A stretch of 64,000 nt of DNA, taken from assembly GCA_964655065.1 (NCBI GenBank), contig CAZZLC010000022.1:1-64000 (forward strand), read 5' to 3'. The notes beneath the pieces are model-generated. The model was not told where the DNA came from. It ran no database searches and saw only the letters and a program-made list of their open reading frames with translations. A program made the translations under genes and the position numbers. Each line of letters starts with the position of its first letter. Positions within the stretch are counted from its first letter, which is position 1. Below, one piece after another: positions 34,243-42,225 of this stretch. Source of the DNA: DRPG01 sp964655065 (lineage in GTDB: Bacteria > Myxococcota_A > UBA796 > GCA-2862545).

Positions 34243-34623
34243 CTATGAACCCGTGGTGCCCGCTTGGCGTAGCCTGGCGCTCGCTTTCTCGGCAAACACC
34301 CGGACCCAGCCGAGGGGGGCTCCGGAAGCGGCAACGACCACGAGCATCTCCCGCCGGTCGAGAGGACGGATCATCACCGTGCCCGTGTCGCCAACTACCA
34401 CGTGCTCGACGACCGCACCGAGCTCCAGCGCGACGCTGGCCCGCTGGCCGATCCCGTGGAGGCGGGCACCCACGTCGCCCACCTGCGAGATGAAGGCCGG
34501 GTTGGCCGCGACCGCGACGACGAACCCGTCGAGCGTGATGACGGCACAACCCACGATGCGTCGAGTCGCCACGAGCTCGTCGAGGGCGTGCTGAACGAGG
34601 AGCATGCGTTCGGCTTCGTCCAT
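34243..34623 (-). CDS. Roadblock/LC7-like protein (MglB-like)
   Basis: 126 residues. MDEAERMLLVQHALDELVAT leads into VGCAVITLDGFVVAVAANPA, then ASVALELGAVVEHVVVGDT, MIRPLDRREMLVVVAASGAP and the closing helix RVFAEKASARLRQAG. This is the classical Roadblock/LC7 order (helix, two strands, helix, strands, helix) found in MglB-type GTPase regulators. It begins two bases after the upstream stop. With the second Roadblock-like gene downstream the pair could act as a heterodimer on the GTPase. Confidence 0.75.
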   Translation of the reverse strand: MDEAERMLLVQHALDELVATRRIVGCAVITLDGFVVAVAANPAFISQVGDVGARLHGIGQRASVALELGAVVEHVVVGDTGTVMIRPLDRREMLVVVAASGAPLGWVRVFAEKASARLRQAGTTGS

Positions 34624-34625
34624 GA

Positions 34626-34997
34626 TCAGCCCTGCCCAGCCAGTGCTTCGTCGACCTCGCGGCACCAGGTGACGAGGCGCTGTGCAAAGTCGACTTGGCC
34701 CGCGTTCTCGAGCTGGCGGAGGAGGCGGTCGAGCGCAGGGAGCGCCACGTGGTCGCCCGCGTGGGCGAGGCGCTCGATGCGCGAGCGTACGTCGCGCAGC
34801 GCATCGACATCGGACTGCCACGGAAAGCCCTCCATCGCCTCACCGAGCCCGCTCAGCGTGCGTTCCAGCTGCGCCACCACGTCGTTCGCGAGCCGGGCGA
34901 CCGGCGAATCCGCGACAGGCGTGATCTGGCCGGCGTCGACCAGCGTGTGGAGGTCCTTCTCGCTCAACCAGTCGTCATCGGAGAAACCGGAAGTCAT
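34626..34997 (-). CDS. Helical protein of unknown function in the GTPase operon
   Basis: 123 residues, almost all helical: EKDLHTLVDAGQITPVADSP, ARLANDVVAQLERTLSGLGE, DVDALRDVRSRIERLAHAGD, ALPALDRLLRQLENAGQVDF. No domain is recognised. Its ATG overlaps the stop of the previous gene (ATGA, four bases), and its own stop is two bases before the next ATG, so it is made with its neighbours and is probably a scaffold or effector of the GTPase. Confidence 0.7.
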   Translation of the reverse strand: MTSGFSDDDWLSEKDLHTLVDAGQITPVADSPVARLANDVVAQLERTLSGLGEAMEGFPWQSDVDALRDVRSRIERLAHAGDHVALPALDRLLRQLENAGQVDFAQRLVTWCREVDEALAGQG

Positions 34998-35728
34998 GAG
35001 CGTTCCAGGTCGAAGAGGTCGGGATGGAGCTCACGTAGCCGCAGGAGGTGCTGCTGGGCGAGCAGATGATGGGGATCGAGCGCCAAGGCCTGCTGGAACG
35101 AGGCGATGGCGCCACGGATGTCACCGCTGCGAACTTGGGCGCGACCGCGAGCGAGATCCCCCACCACGTCCGGCCGGGTCACATCGAGGCTCGTCGCGGC
35201 TGGAGGCGCGAGCTCACCGGCCAGCACGCGCTCTTCGGCTACCCACTCGCGCAGGGGGTCCACGATGGCAGCCCGCACGAGGCCCAGCTCGGCGACCACC
35301 GGCCCCACCGCCCGGGTGCCGTCGAGTGCCGACCACAGCGCACGGTGGAGATCGGGGAGACCATCGGGAGGTGACCCCACCGCGCGGAGCGCGAGCCTCG
35401 AGACGTTCCGCCACTCGTCGAGCCTGCGGTTGGCCTCGAGGAGCAACACCATGAGCTCGCCGAGGGGACCGTCCCTGGACTCGGCCACGTCCTGTACGAA
35501 GAAGGTGAGCTGGCTCTGCGGGACGAGAAACAGCTCGTAGAGAGCCAGGAGCCCGGAGGTCGACCCACACGCCGCCCTGATCGGCAACCCCTCGAAGCAC
35601 TCGACCGTGCCTTCGATGGCCACCTCCGACTCGACGACGAGTCGGCCGGTGAGCCACTGGGACGACACGAGCTGCAGCACCACCGTGAGATCACAGTGCG
35701 CTGCTCTCGCCCTGAACGCCTCACCCAT
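34994..35728 (-). CDS. DUF4388-like plus TPR protein in the GTPase operon
   Basis: 244 residues. The N-terminal half (DLTVVLQLVSSQWLTGRLVV, GTVECFEGLPIRAACGSTSG, LLALYELFLVPQSQLTFFVQ) follows the DUF4388 pattern, a domain linked to gliding and polarity proteins in Myxococcota. The C-terminal third (ARGRAQVRSGDIRGAIASFQ, QALALDPHHLLAQQHLLRLR) is a TPR pair for protein binding. The ATG lies eight bases inside the end of the GTPase gene. It is a likely adaptor between the GTPase and its targets. Confidence 0.78.
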   Translation of the reverse strand: MGEAFRARAAHCDLTVVLQLVSSQWLTGRLVVESEVAIEGTVECFEGLPIRAACGSTSGLLALYELFLVPQSQLTFFVQDVAESRDGPLGELMVLLLEANRRLDEWRNVSRLALRAVGSPPDGLPDLHRALWSALDGTRAVGPVVAELGLVRAAIVDPLREWVAEERVLAGELAPPAATSLDVTRPDVVGDLARGRAQVRSGDIRGAIASFQQALALDPHHLLAQQHLLRLRELHPDLFDLERS

Positions 35729-36329
35729 GGCTCGCGCCCCGCTTCACCCGGCGCCGCAGATCGGTGAACACCGCGTCGAGAATGGCATCGCGCGTCGCCA
35801 CGACGCCGACCCCGTCTCGGGCTGTCGCTTCGAGAACGGTGCGCCCGCCGAGCCCGAAGCGCGCTGCGAGGCGCGCCACCGGCACCGCGTCGTCCAGATC
35901 GCGCTTGTTGAGCTGCACCACGATCGGTAGGTCCTCGATGCGTCGCCCATAGGTCTCGAGGTCCCCGCGGAGGTCGTCGAGCGACCGCTCGTTGTCGCGC
36001 CACTTCGCAGGGTCGCTGTCGCAGACGAACACCACCCCGTCGGTTTGATCGAGGACGAGCCGCCGGGTCGAGCTGAAGTACGCCTGCCCGGGCACGGTGT
36101 AGAACTCGGCCCGCAGACGATAGTCGGCGATCTTGCCGAGCTGCGCGGCAAAGTATTCGAAGTAGACCGAACGCTCCGCTTCGGTATCGACGCCTACGAG
36201 TGGAGTACGGGTGGCGGTCTCGGACTGCGCGTGAAGTCGAACGAGATTCGTGGTCTTTCCGCTGTTTCCTGTTCCATAATACACCACCTTGCAGGTGATC
36301 TCGCCCGTGAGAGGGTTGATTCGTGGCAA
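35721..36329 (-). CDS. MglA-like small Ras-type GTPase
   Basis: 202 residues. The P-loop is VVYYGTGNSGKTTN, the switch region EFYTVPGQAYFSSTRR replaces the DxxG motif (VPGQ), and VVQLNKRDLDD is the base-binding NKxD. MglA-family proteins are the only bacterial GTPases of this kind, with the TVPGQ variant and a YYG P-loop start. In Myxococcus MglA sets the cell pole with MglB, a Roadblock protein. Two Roadblock-like proteins occur in the same operon, so this is an MglA/MglB-type system. A Gly-Thr-Gly-Asn-Ser-Gly P-loop (usual GPGLSGKT) marks it as a paralogue rather than the main MglA. Confidence 0.9.
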   Translation of the reverse strand: MPRINPLTGEITCKVVYYGTGNSGKTTNLVRLHAQSETATRTPLVGVDTEAERSVYFEYFAAQLGKIADYRLRAEFYTVPGQAYFSSTRRLVLDQTDGVVFVCDSDPAKWRDNERSLDDLRGDLETYGRRIEDLPIVVQLNKRDLDDAVPVARLAARFGLGGRTVLEATARDGVGVVATRDAILDAVFTDLRRRVKRGASHG

Positions 36330-36628
36330 GAGGGGCTCCCCGACGCGTCAAGGCAGTATCAAGCGAGCCTGTCGCCGGCCCCCTGTCAGCTGCGCGAACC
36401 GGAGGTGGCCATGGCTCGAGGACTCCGTGATGCCTTGCTGCAGCGACCCTCGACGGGTGATGGTGACAGAACCGTGAACGCAGGGCTCGAGATCAGCAGT
36501 GACGGGAATGTCAACCAGCCAAGATGGCAAAGCGTGAGGTCCTGGACATGCCGAATGGCGTCACGTACGGTGGCGGTCGAAGCAGCCGAGAACCGGCTGT
36601 TTCGCGGGCAATACGCCCAGGAGAGCCC

Positions 36629-38191
36629 ATGCTTCGTTTGCCGTCCCGACTCCTCGGATTCTTGGTACCGGCCCTGTTCGGAAACCTCGGAATTGCGTCG
36701 ACTGCCCTTGCGCAGAGCCCTCCGATCGCGCCGTTGCCATCCGCCATCGACTACAACTCCGATCCGGCCAATCTTCTTTCGAACACGCCGTTCACGGTGA
36801 TCATTCCCGTCGTGGGCTCGCGGATGCTCAATGTCGTCAACCCTGGCGACGCTACGCTCGTGCTGCGACTCACCGCGACGATCACGAACGCCTGGTACGA
36901 CGCGGCAGCCCCTTACGACGACAACGCGATCGGCCTCGTCTACAACACCCGTCGTCGTCCCGCGCCCAAGCGGACCGACCGGAGCCGCAACATCGCGGTC
37001 GTCTACTCGAGCTTTCCGGTCATCGAGAGCCTGGTGCCGCAGTTCGCGAGCGACTGGCGAGCCTTGCGCGTCCTCGCCGACGACGCCCTGGGATCTCCCG
37101 AGGACCGTCGGGCGAAGGCCATCGGCCTCGCGGCTGGCCGAGCGGTGATGGCGTCGCGCCTGCAGGACGGGATGAACCAGCTCGGTGACGAGGACGGCTC
37201 GGCCTACAACCTTCAGCCCTACAGCGACTACACCAGCTACGCGCCCGTGAACACGGCGTACCACCTCTCCGACATCCGCCGCTGGCAGCCCGCGGTCAAG
37301 ACGGAGGGGAACGGTCTGTTCACCGTCCAGCAGTTCGTCACGCCTCAGATGGAGCTCACCCGACCCTTCCTCGGGGCGTACCCGAACCTGACTGCGCCCC
37401 CACCGACCCGGAGCTTCGCGGCCCGAGGAAATGGCAAGTTCCCGCGGGCGGCCTACGTCGAGCAGGTCGACGAAGTGCTGCGCGCGTCGGCCGCCCTCAC
37501 CGACGAGCAGAAGATGACTGGGGAGGTCTTCGAAGACAAGATCAACAGCCTCGGGCTATCGATCGCCGTCGCGTCGGCTCAACAGGGGCTCACCCTTCAG
37601 GAGTTCCTGGAAGTCGACTTCCTCGTCAACGCGGCTGCCTTCGACACCGCGATCGTGATCTGGCGCGAGAAGCGCCGCTACGACGCGGTTCGCCCGTTCA
37701 GCGCGGTCCGTGAGGTCTACGGCAACACCACGATCACTGCGTGGGGCGGACCGGGTCAGGGCACCGTCAGCGACATTACCGGAAACGAGTGGCAGTCGTA
37801 CCTCCCGGTGGCCAACCATCCCGAGTATCCGTCGGCCACTGCGAGCTTCTGCGCTGCCCACGCGACCGCCGCCGACGCCTATCTCACCGACCGCGACCCC
37901 GCGAACGCGGGCGTGCTGAACTGGAGCGCCCAGCTTCCGCTTCCGTTCACTGGTATGCCGGGGATCCAGCCGGGCAGCTCGTTCGTGGAACCGGGAGTCA
38001 CTCCCGCCACCCTCATCCAGCTCGACTATCCGCAATGGGACGATCTGAAGCGCGACTGCGGCCTGTCGCGGTTCTGGACCGGCGTCCACTTCTTCGACGC
38101 GGTCCCCGCTGGTCAGGCCATCGGCGAGGTGGTGGGAGCAGCGAGCTACCAGGCGCTGCTGCCCTACTTCGAGGGAACCGCCACCCCGTAA
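36629..38191 (+). CDS. Vanadium-dependent haloperoxidase-like (PAP2-fold) secreted protein
   Basis: 520 residues. The ATG at 36629 (GGAG five bases before) starts LRLPSRLLGFLVPALFGNLG with cleavage near TALAQ. The C-terminal half carries the vanadate/phosphate site in the usual order: KRRYDAVRPFSAV (Arg pair), NHPEYPSATASFCAAHA (Pro-Ser-Gly/Ala-His region as HPEYPSATAS), and WTGVHFFDAVPAGQAIG (catalytic His). The N-terminal half (LRLTATITNAWYDAAAPYDD) is the helical bundle of these enzymes. It should oxidise halides with H2O2 or act as an acid phosphatase; the His and Arg residues fit both. It is exported. It is divergent from the GTPase operon. Confidence 0.88.
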   Translation: MLRLPSRLLGFLVPALFGNLGIASTALAQSPPIAPLPSAIDYNSDPANLLSNTPFTVIIPVVGSRMLNVVNPGDATLVLRLTATITNAWYDAAAPYDDNAIGLVYNTRRRPAPKRTDRSRNIAVVYSSFPVIESLVPQFASDWRALRVLADDALGSPEDRRAKAIGLAAGRAVMASRLQDGMNQLGDEDGSAYNLQPYSDYTSYAPVNTAYHLSDIRRWQPAVKTEGNGLFTVQQFVTPQMELTRPFLGAYPNLTAPPPTRSFAARGNGKFPRAAYVEQVDEVLRASAALTDEQKMTGEVFEDKINSLGLSIAVASAQQGLTLQEFLEVDFLVNAAAFDTAIVIWREKRRYDAVRPFSAVREVYGNTTITAWGGPGQGTVSDITGNEWQSYLPVANHPEYPSATASFCAAHATAADAYLTDRDPANAGVLNWSAQLPLPFTGMPGIQPGSSFVEPGVTPATLIQLDYPQWDDLKRDCGLSRFWTGVHFFDAVPAGQAIGEVVGAASYQALLPYFEGTATP

Positions 38192-38440
38192 GCCAACCCT
38201 CGGGCCGCAAAGCGCAACGAGGACCGCGGTCTTCACCGATCGCGGCTTCGTGGCGACGAGGCTGTCGCTGCCGTCGAGCACAGCGTGTGCGTCGCCGACC
38301 GAGAGACCTGCCCAGGCGGTGTCGATGCCGACCTGCGCCAGGTTTCCACTGGTGGTCGTGGCTGTGCACGCCGACCAGCACACGACTCTCCTTTCACGTA
38401 CTCGGCACCGACAAGTCGAGGACTTCGAAGGAGAAGGCCG

Positions 38441-40138
38441 ATGAAGAACCCCCTCGTGTGGTCCCTCGCTCTGTCCGCGCTGACCGCGTGCACCACGCCC
38501 AGCAGTCTGCTCTCAGTGTCCTCGGAGCCTGTCGGCGCCAACTGCGCCCAAGGCGGCAGCAAGATCGAGTTCGGACTCGACGACGACGCGGATGGCCAGC
38601 TCGATGCGAACGAGATCGACGGCACGTCCTACGCCTGCGACGGTGAAGCCGGCGTCGACGGGACGGCCGGAGTCGACGGGTCCGACGGCGCGAACGGTGT
38701 AGACGGTGCGGACGCCCCCGGCGCTCTCATTGACGTCACCGACGAGGCGCCCGGGGCGAACTGCGCGCAAGGGGGACGCCGCTTCGACGTCGGCGTCGAC
38801 GACAACCAGGACGGCGTGCTCGACGTCGGCGAGATCGACGCCACCGAGTACGTCTGCAACGGCGCCAACGTGGTGGTCGACGTGATCGCCGAGGCTCCCG
38901 GCGCCAACTGCACCTGGGGCGGCAGCCGGATCGACACCGGCGTCGATGACGACGGCGACGACGTGCTCGATGCCGGCGAGATCGACAACAGCACCTACGT
39001 GTGCGACGGCGCTGGCGGCTTCGACACGCTGGTCACCGTCGTCGGCGAGGCCGCGGGCGTGAACTGCGAGTTTGGTGGTCAGCGCATCGACAACGGCGTC
39101 GACGACGATCGCAGCGGCACGCTCGACCCGGCGGAGATCGATGGCACGACCTACGTCTGCAACGGCATCCAAGGCCTCGGCTCGCTGATGACGGTCACCG
39201 CGGAGGCCGCGGGCGCGAACTGCACCTACGGCGGTCAGCGCGTCGAGCAGGGCGTCGACGACGATCGCAGCGGCACGCTGGAAGCCGGCGAGATCGACGA
39301 GACCGCCTACGTCTGCAACGCGAGCCCGGGCTTCGACGTCGCGACCGAGGTGGGGGTCGAGCCCGCGGGAGCGAACTGCACGTACGGCGGCCAGTACTTC
39401 TCGACCGGCATCGACGACGACCGCGACGGTGTACTCGATGTCGAGGAGACCGAGCAGACTGCCTACGTGTGCGACGGTGCTCCGGGCTTCGACAGCCTCA
39501 TCGCGATGGGCAGTGAGCCCGATGGGGAGAACTGCGAATTCGGCGGCGAACGGATCGACTACGGAGTCGACGACAATCGAGACGGCATCCTCGATGCAGG
39601 CGAAGTCGACGGCACGACGTTCCTCTGCAGTCCCGTCGCCACGCCGCTCGGTGCCGAGGTGGCTGGCTCCGGGGTGATCTACGTCGATCAACCCCTTCAG
39701 CGCTTCCTCGACGGCGGGTGGACGGTCTGCCTGACCAACACCTACAACGTCCCGATCTCGACCGCGACGCTCACCACGGCGTGCACCGGCAACTTCGTCA
39801 TGCTGGGTTGCACCGACGACGACACCGACCCCACGCAGCTGGTGGTCGCTGCCGCCGACACCGAGGCCACGGTGTTCCCCGCCCTCGACGACGGCACGGG
39901 AAACACGGACCACCGCGCGGTGAACGGCGTTGGCTGGTACTTCACTGACGGTAGGTCGGTGGGCTTCTTCCGGGAGGGCGACGGGGTGAACCGGAGCAGC
40001 GCCGACACCGATGATGGCGCCTATCCCGAGGAGCGGCTCTCCTGGCACACCCAGGGCAGCGGTGGCTACCGTTGCGGGGCGACAAAGGCCCTGAACAGCG
40101 ACCCGACGTGGAGTCGCGTGGTCTTGACCCACGACTGA
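38441..40138 (+). CDS. Seven-repeat lipoprotein with collagen-like insert (DUF7151-like repeats)
   Basis: 565 residues. The ATG at 38441 starts MKNPLVWSLALSALTACTTP, a lipoprotein signal (lipobox LTAC). Seven repeats of about 52 residues follow, each with GANC..GG, a calcium-loop GVDDDRDGVLDAGEID and a closing YVCNG. A short collagen-like run (GVDGTAGVDGSDGANGVDG) stands between repeats 1 and 2. The C-terminal 170 residues (SGVIYVDQPLQRFLDGGWTV, ERLSWHTQGSGGYRCGATKA) form a different domain that ends in a Cys-containing segment. It looks like a surface adhesin stiffened by calcium and disulfides (two Cys per repeat). The family is not functionally known. Confidence 0.85.
   Translation: MKNPLVWSLALSALTACTTPSSLLSVSSEPVGANCAQGGSKIEFGLDDDADGQLDANEIDGTSYACDGEAGVDGTAGVDGSDGANGVDGADAPGALIDVTDEAPGANCAQGGRRFDVGVDDNQDGVLDVGEIDATEYVCNGANVVVDVIAEAPGANCTWGGSRIDTGVDDDGDDVLDAGEIDNSTYVCDGAGGFDTLVTVVGEAAGVNCEFGGQRIDNGVDDDRSGTLDPAEIDGTTYVCNGIQGLGSLMTVTAEAAGANCTYGGQRVEQGVDDDRSGTLEAGEIDETAYVCNASPGFDVATEVGVEPAGANCTYGGQYFSTGIDDDRDGVLDVEETEQTAYVCDGAPGFDSLIAMGSEPDGENCEFGGERIDYGVDDNRDGILDAGEVDGTTFLCSPVATPLGAEVAGSGVIYVDQPLQRFLDGGWTVCLTNTYNVPISTATLTTACTGNFVMLGCTDDDTDPTQLVVAAADTEATVFPALDDGTGNTDHRAVNGVGWYFTDGRSVGFFREGDGVNRSSADTDDGAYPEERLSWHTQGSGGYRCGATKALNSDPTWSRVVLTHD
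38501..39628 (+). repeat. Seven tandem protein-level repeats, about 150 bases each
   Basis: The encoded pattern is GANC (Cys), GG, GVDD-x-D-x-G-x-LD-x-E (calcium loop) and YVCNG (Cys). Copy 1 is separated from copy 2 by a collagen-like run. DNA copies are diverged (no long exact repeats), so recent expansion is unlikely. Confidence 0.8.
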
Positions 40139-40234
40139 GCCGCGGTCGGCCGCCGAGCCGCGGCCACGCAGTGACTGGAGGCCTACGGCGCGTGTCAGCT
40201 CGCGCGGATGGCGCCGCCGCCGCGGAGGTCGTCG

Positions 40235-40807
40235 TCAGAAGGCGAAGGAGAACCCGGCGGCGGCGTTGAGCTCGTTGTCGACGACGGGTCCGGCCAGGAT
40301 GTGAGCGGCACCCAGCTCGACCTCGAGGGCCGTGGTCTCGCCGAGGTAGAAGGCCGCACCGGTGGCGCCGATGACGCCAAAGGACAGCGCGTTCGACCGT
40401 CCCTCGATCTCCTCGCGCTCGGCGGCGAACACCCGCACGTTGAAGGTCGTACCTGCCGCGAGGAACGGCTCGACGTCGCCCCAACGCCGCATCACCTTGA
40501 AGGACGCGTCCAACGGCGAGTCGTAGCGACCCGGGCCGAACAGGAACGGCTTGGCGACCTCGAGCGCGAGCCACTCCCGGACGAGCACCCGCTGGTAGCT
40601 GAGCTCGAAACCGCCGAGCCGGTCTCGCTCCGGAGCCTCGAGATCGGGGGCGGCCGACGCTCGATCCTCGAGCAGGTGCACCGCGAAGATCCCTTTGATG
40701 CCCAACACGTTGTCGTGGTGGGCCGAAGCCTCCTTCCCGCGCGCTCCGCCTTCGTGAGCGGACGCGAGCGCGGGCCAACCCACGAGCGCCAGGGGAATCA
40801 GGAACAT
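40235..40807 (-). CDS. Secreted beta-barrel-like protein
   Basis: 190 residues. MFLIPLALVGWPALASAHEG is a signal peptide; GGAGG with a four-base gap stands before the ATG at 40807. The rest consists of antiparallel strand-like segments (GIKGIFAVHLLED, LGGFELSYQRVLVREWLALE, VEPFLAAGTTFNVRVFA, GVIGATGAAFYLGETTALEV, AAAGFSFAF) with a C-terminal Phe typical of outer-membrane barrels. A basic His-rich start of the mature part (EGGARGKEASAHHD) may bind metal. No family is named. It converges with the repeat lipoprotein. Confidence 0.75.
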   Translation of the reverse strand: MFLIPLALVGWPALASAHEGGARGKEASAHHDNVLGIKGIFAVHLLEDRASAAPDLEAPERDRLGGFELSYQRVLVREWLALEVAKPFLFGPGRYDSPLDASFKVMRRWGDVEPFLAAGTTFNVRVFAAEREEIEGRSNALSFGVIGATGAAFYLGETTALEVELGAAHILAGPVVDNELNAAAGFSFAF

Positions 40808-41148
40808 CGGTCCTCCGGGTGGGACCTTACCGCGGACCTTCGCCGGTCCGAGTTCCTCCCGTGGAACGATTCCGAACCACCCAGGTACGCACACCACCTC
40901 GAAGGACCCGGGGGTCAGGGTCACCGAGGCAGGCCTACACCAGTTGTTGGCCAGTCGAAGGGCCAGAGACTGTCGTGGTTCCAGCCAGTCGATTCGAGGA
41001 GAACGCACCGTCGACATGGACAATCACGCACATCGGTGTGGTCTGAAACGCAGCGAAAGCGAGTGGCCGACCTGGACCCGGTAGAGGACCGCCGTCGACC
41101 CGTGGGCCCATCGCGTCGGCGGGTTGGCGTGCTGCCCTGGAGGTTCCA
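40808..41148. other. Divergent intergenic region, no gene seen
   Basis: About 340 bases between the barrel gene and the calcium-repeat lipoprotein. It contains promoters for both, but I see no clear operator or hairpin. Confidence 0.35.
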
Positions 41149-42195
41149 TTGCGCCGCGTCCCGCTCACCCGAAATCCCACCCGGCCGCTCTCACTGGGCG
41201 TCCTCTTCGCGCTCGCCGCGTGTACCCCGTCCGGTCCGGGCGACAACGACGGCACCGATCCCCTCGACTGCCCCGACACCGACGAGGACGGCCTGACCGA
41301 CTGCGAGGAGGTCGACCTCGGCACCGCGCCTCACCTCGTCGACACCGACGGAGACGGCTTCTCGGACTACGAGGAGATCGTCGACCTCGGCTTCTCCGCC
41401 TCGAACGACAACTTCCGCTTCAATCCGCGCATCGCCGACGTGCCTCGAATCGCGATCGACGTCAGCCAGACTCCCAGGGTCTTCCTCAACTACTCGACCA
41501 CCGAGGGCGTGGAGCGCAGCGTGGACGTCGAACGCTCTTCGTCGTCGTCCCGCTCCGTCGCCACCGCGCTGTCGTCGACCAACGCCCGCACCGTCGAGTG
41601 GACCCACACTGCCGGCGGGTCCTTGACCGTCGGCGGCTCCGTCAGCTACCCCACGGGTGGCTCGGTGAGCGCGGAGGCCACGGTCAGCTACGAGACCTCG
41701 CTCGGCGTCAGCCGCGAGCGCCGGATCACCTGGTCGGAGGAGCAGCAGCAGGAACACGCGCAGGGACTCGCCAAGGCCGAGGGACTCGCCCAAAGCGAGA
41801 GCACCACACTGTCCGGGGGAGGGATCGCCGTCGACGTCGAGCTCCGCAACGAAGGCGACGTGGCGTTCACGCTCGAGAACCTTGCCATCTCGGCCTTCAT
41901 GTCCACACCCGGCAGCCTGCCCACCCTCTCTCCCGTCGGCGCGCTGGACTACGACACCACGCTCCGGGAGTTCCCTTCGTTCACCTACGCTCCGGGCCAG
42001 GTCAGCGGCCCCTTCGTCTTCTCCAATCGGCGCCTCGACCTGGGCGTGGCGTCGTCGCTCCTCACCTCGTCGACGCAGATCGATCTGCGCGTCGCCGCCT
42101 TCGAGCTCACCGACGAGAACGGCCGGTCCTTCTCGCACGACCAGACCACCATCGCCGCCCGGACGGCCCTCGTGATGGTCGACGTCCACGGCTAG
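41149..42195 (+). CDS. Calcium-repeat lipoprotein, N-terminal part (ends at an in-frame TAG)
   Basis: 348 residues. MRRVPLTRNPTRPLSLGVLF leads to lipobox LAAC. Two EF-hand-like or thrombospondin-3-like loops follow (DTDEDGLTDCEEVDLGT, DTDGDGFSDYEEIVDLGF), then a beta region (GGSLTVGGSVSYPTGGSVSA, RERRITWSEEQQQEHAQGLA). The TAG at 42193-42195 interrupts the frame right after VMVDVHG. The same frame continues without other stops to 43809, and the intact paralogue at 54385-55920 runs straight through this point, so the two parts were one protein. The first part keeps its signal and could still be made alone. Confidence 0.8.
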   Translation: MRRVPLTRNPTRPLSLGVLFALAACTPSGPGDNDGTDPLDCPDTDEDGLTDCEEVDLGTAPHLVDTDGDGFSDYEEIVDLGFSASNDNFRFNPRIADVPRIAIDVSQTPRVFLNYSTTEGVERSVDVERSSSSSRSVATALSSTNARTVEWTHTAGGSLTVGGSVSYPTGGSVSAEATVSYETSLGVSRERRITWSEEQQQEHAQGLAKAEGLAQSESTTLSGGGIAVDVELRNEGDVAFTLENLAISAFMSTPGSLPTLSPVGALDYDTTLREFPSFTYAPGQVSGPFVFSNRRLDLGVASSLLTSSTQIDLRVAAFELTDENGRSFSHDQTTIAARTALVMVDVHG

Positions 42196-42225
42196 AACGC
42201 ACCCGAGCTCCTCGAGCGCTACCAG

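Noticed and set aside
38513..40132. A 539-codon minus-strand frame opposite the repeat lipoprotein
   Set aside because: It repeats only because the plus-strand gene does; it has no signal peptide or domain.
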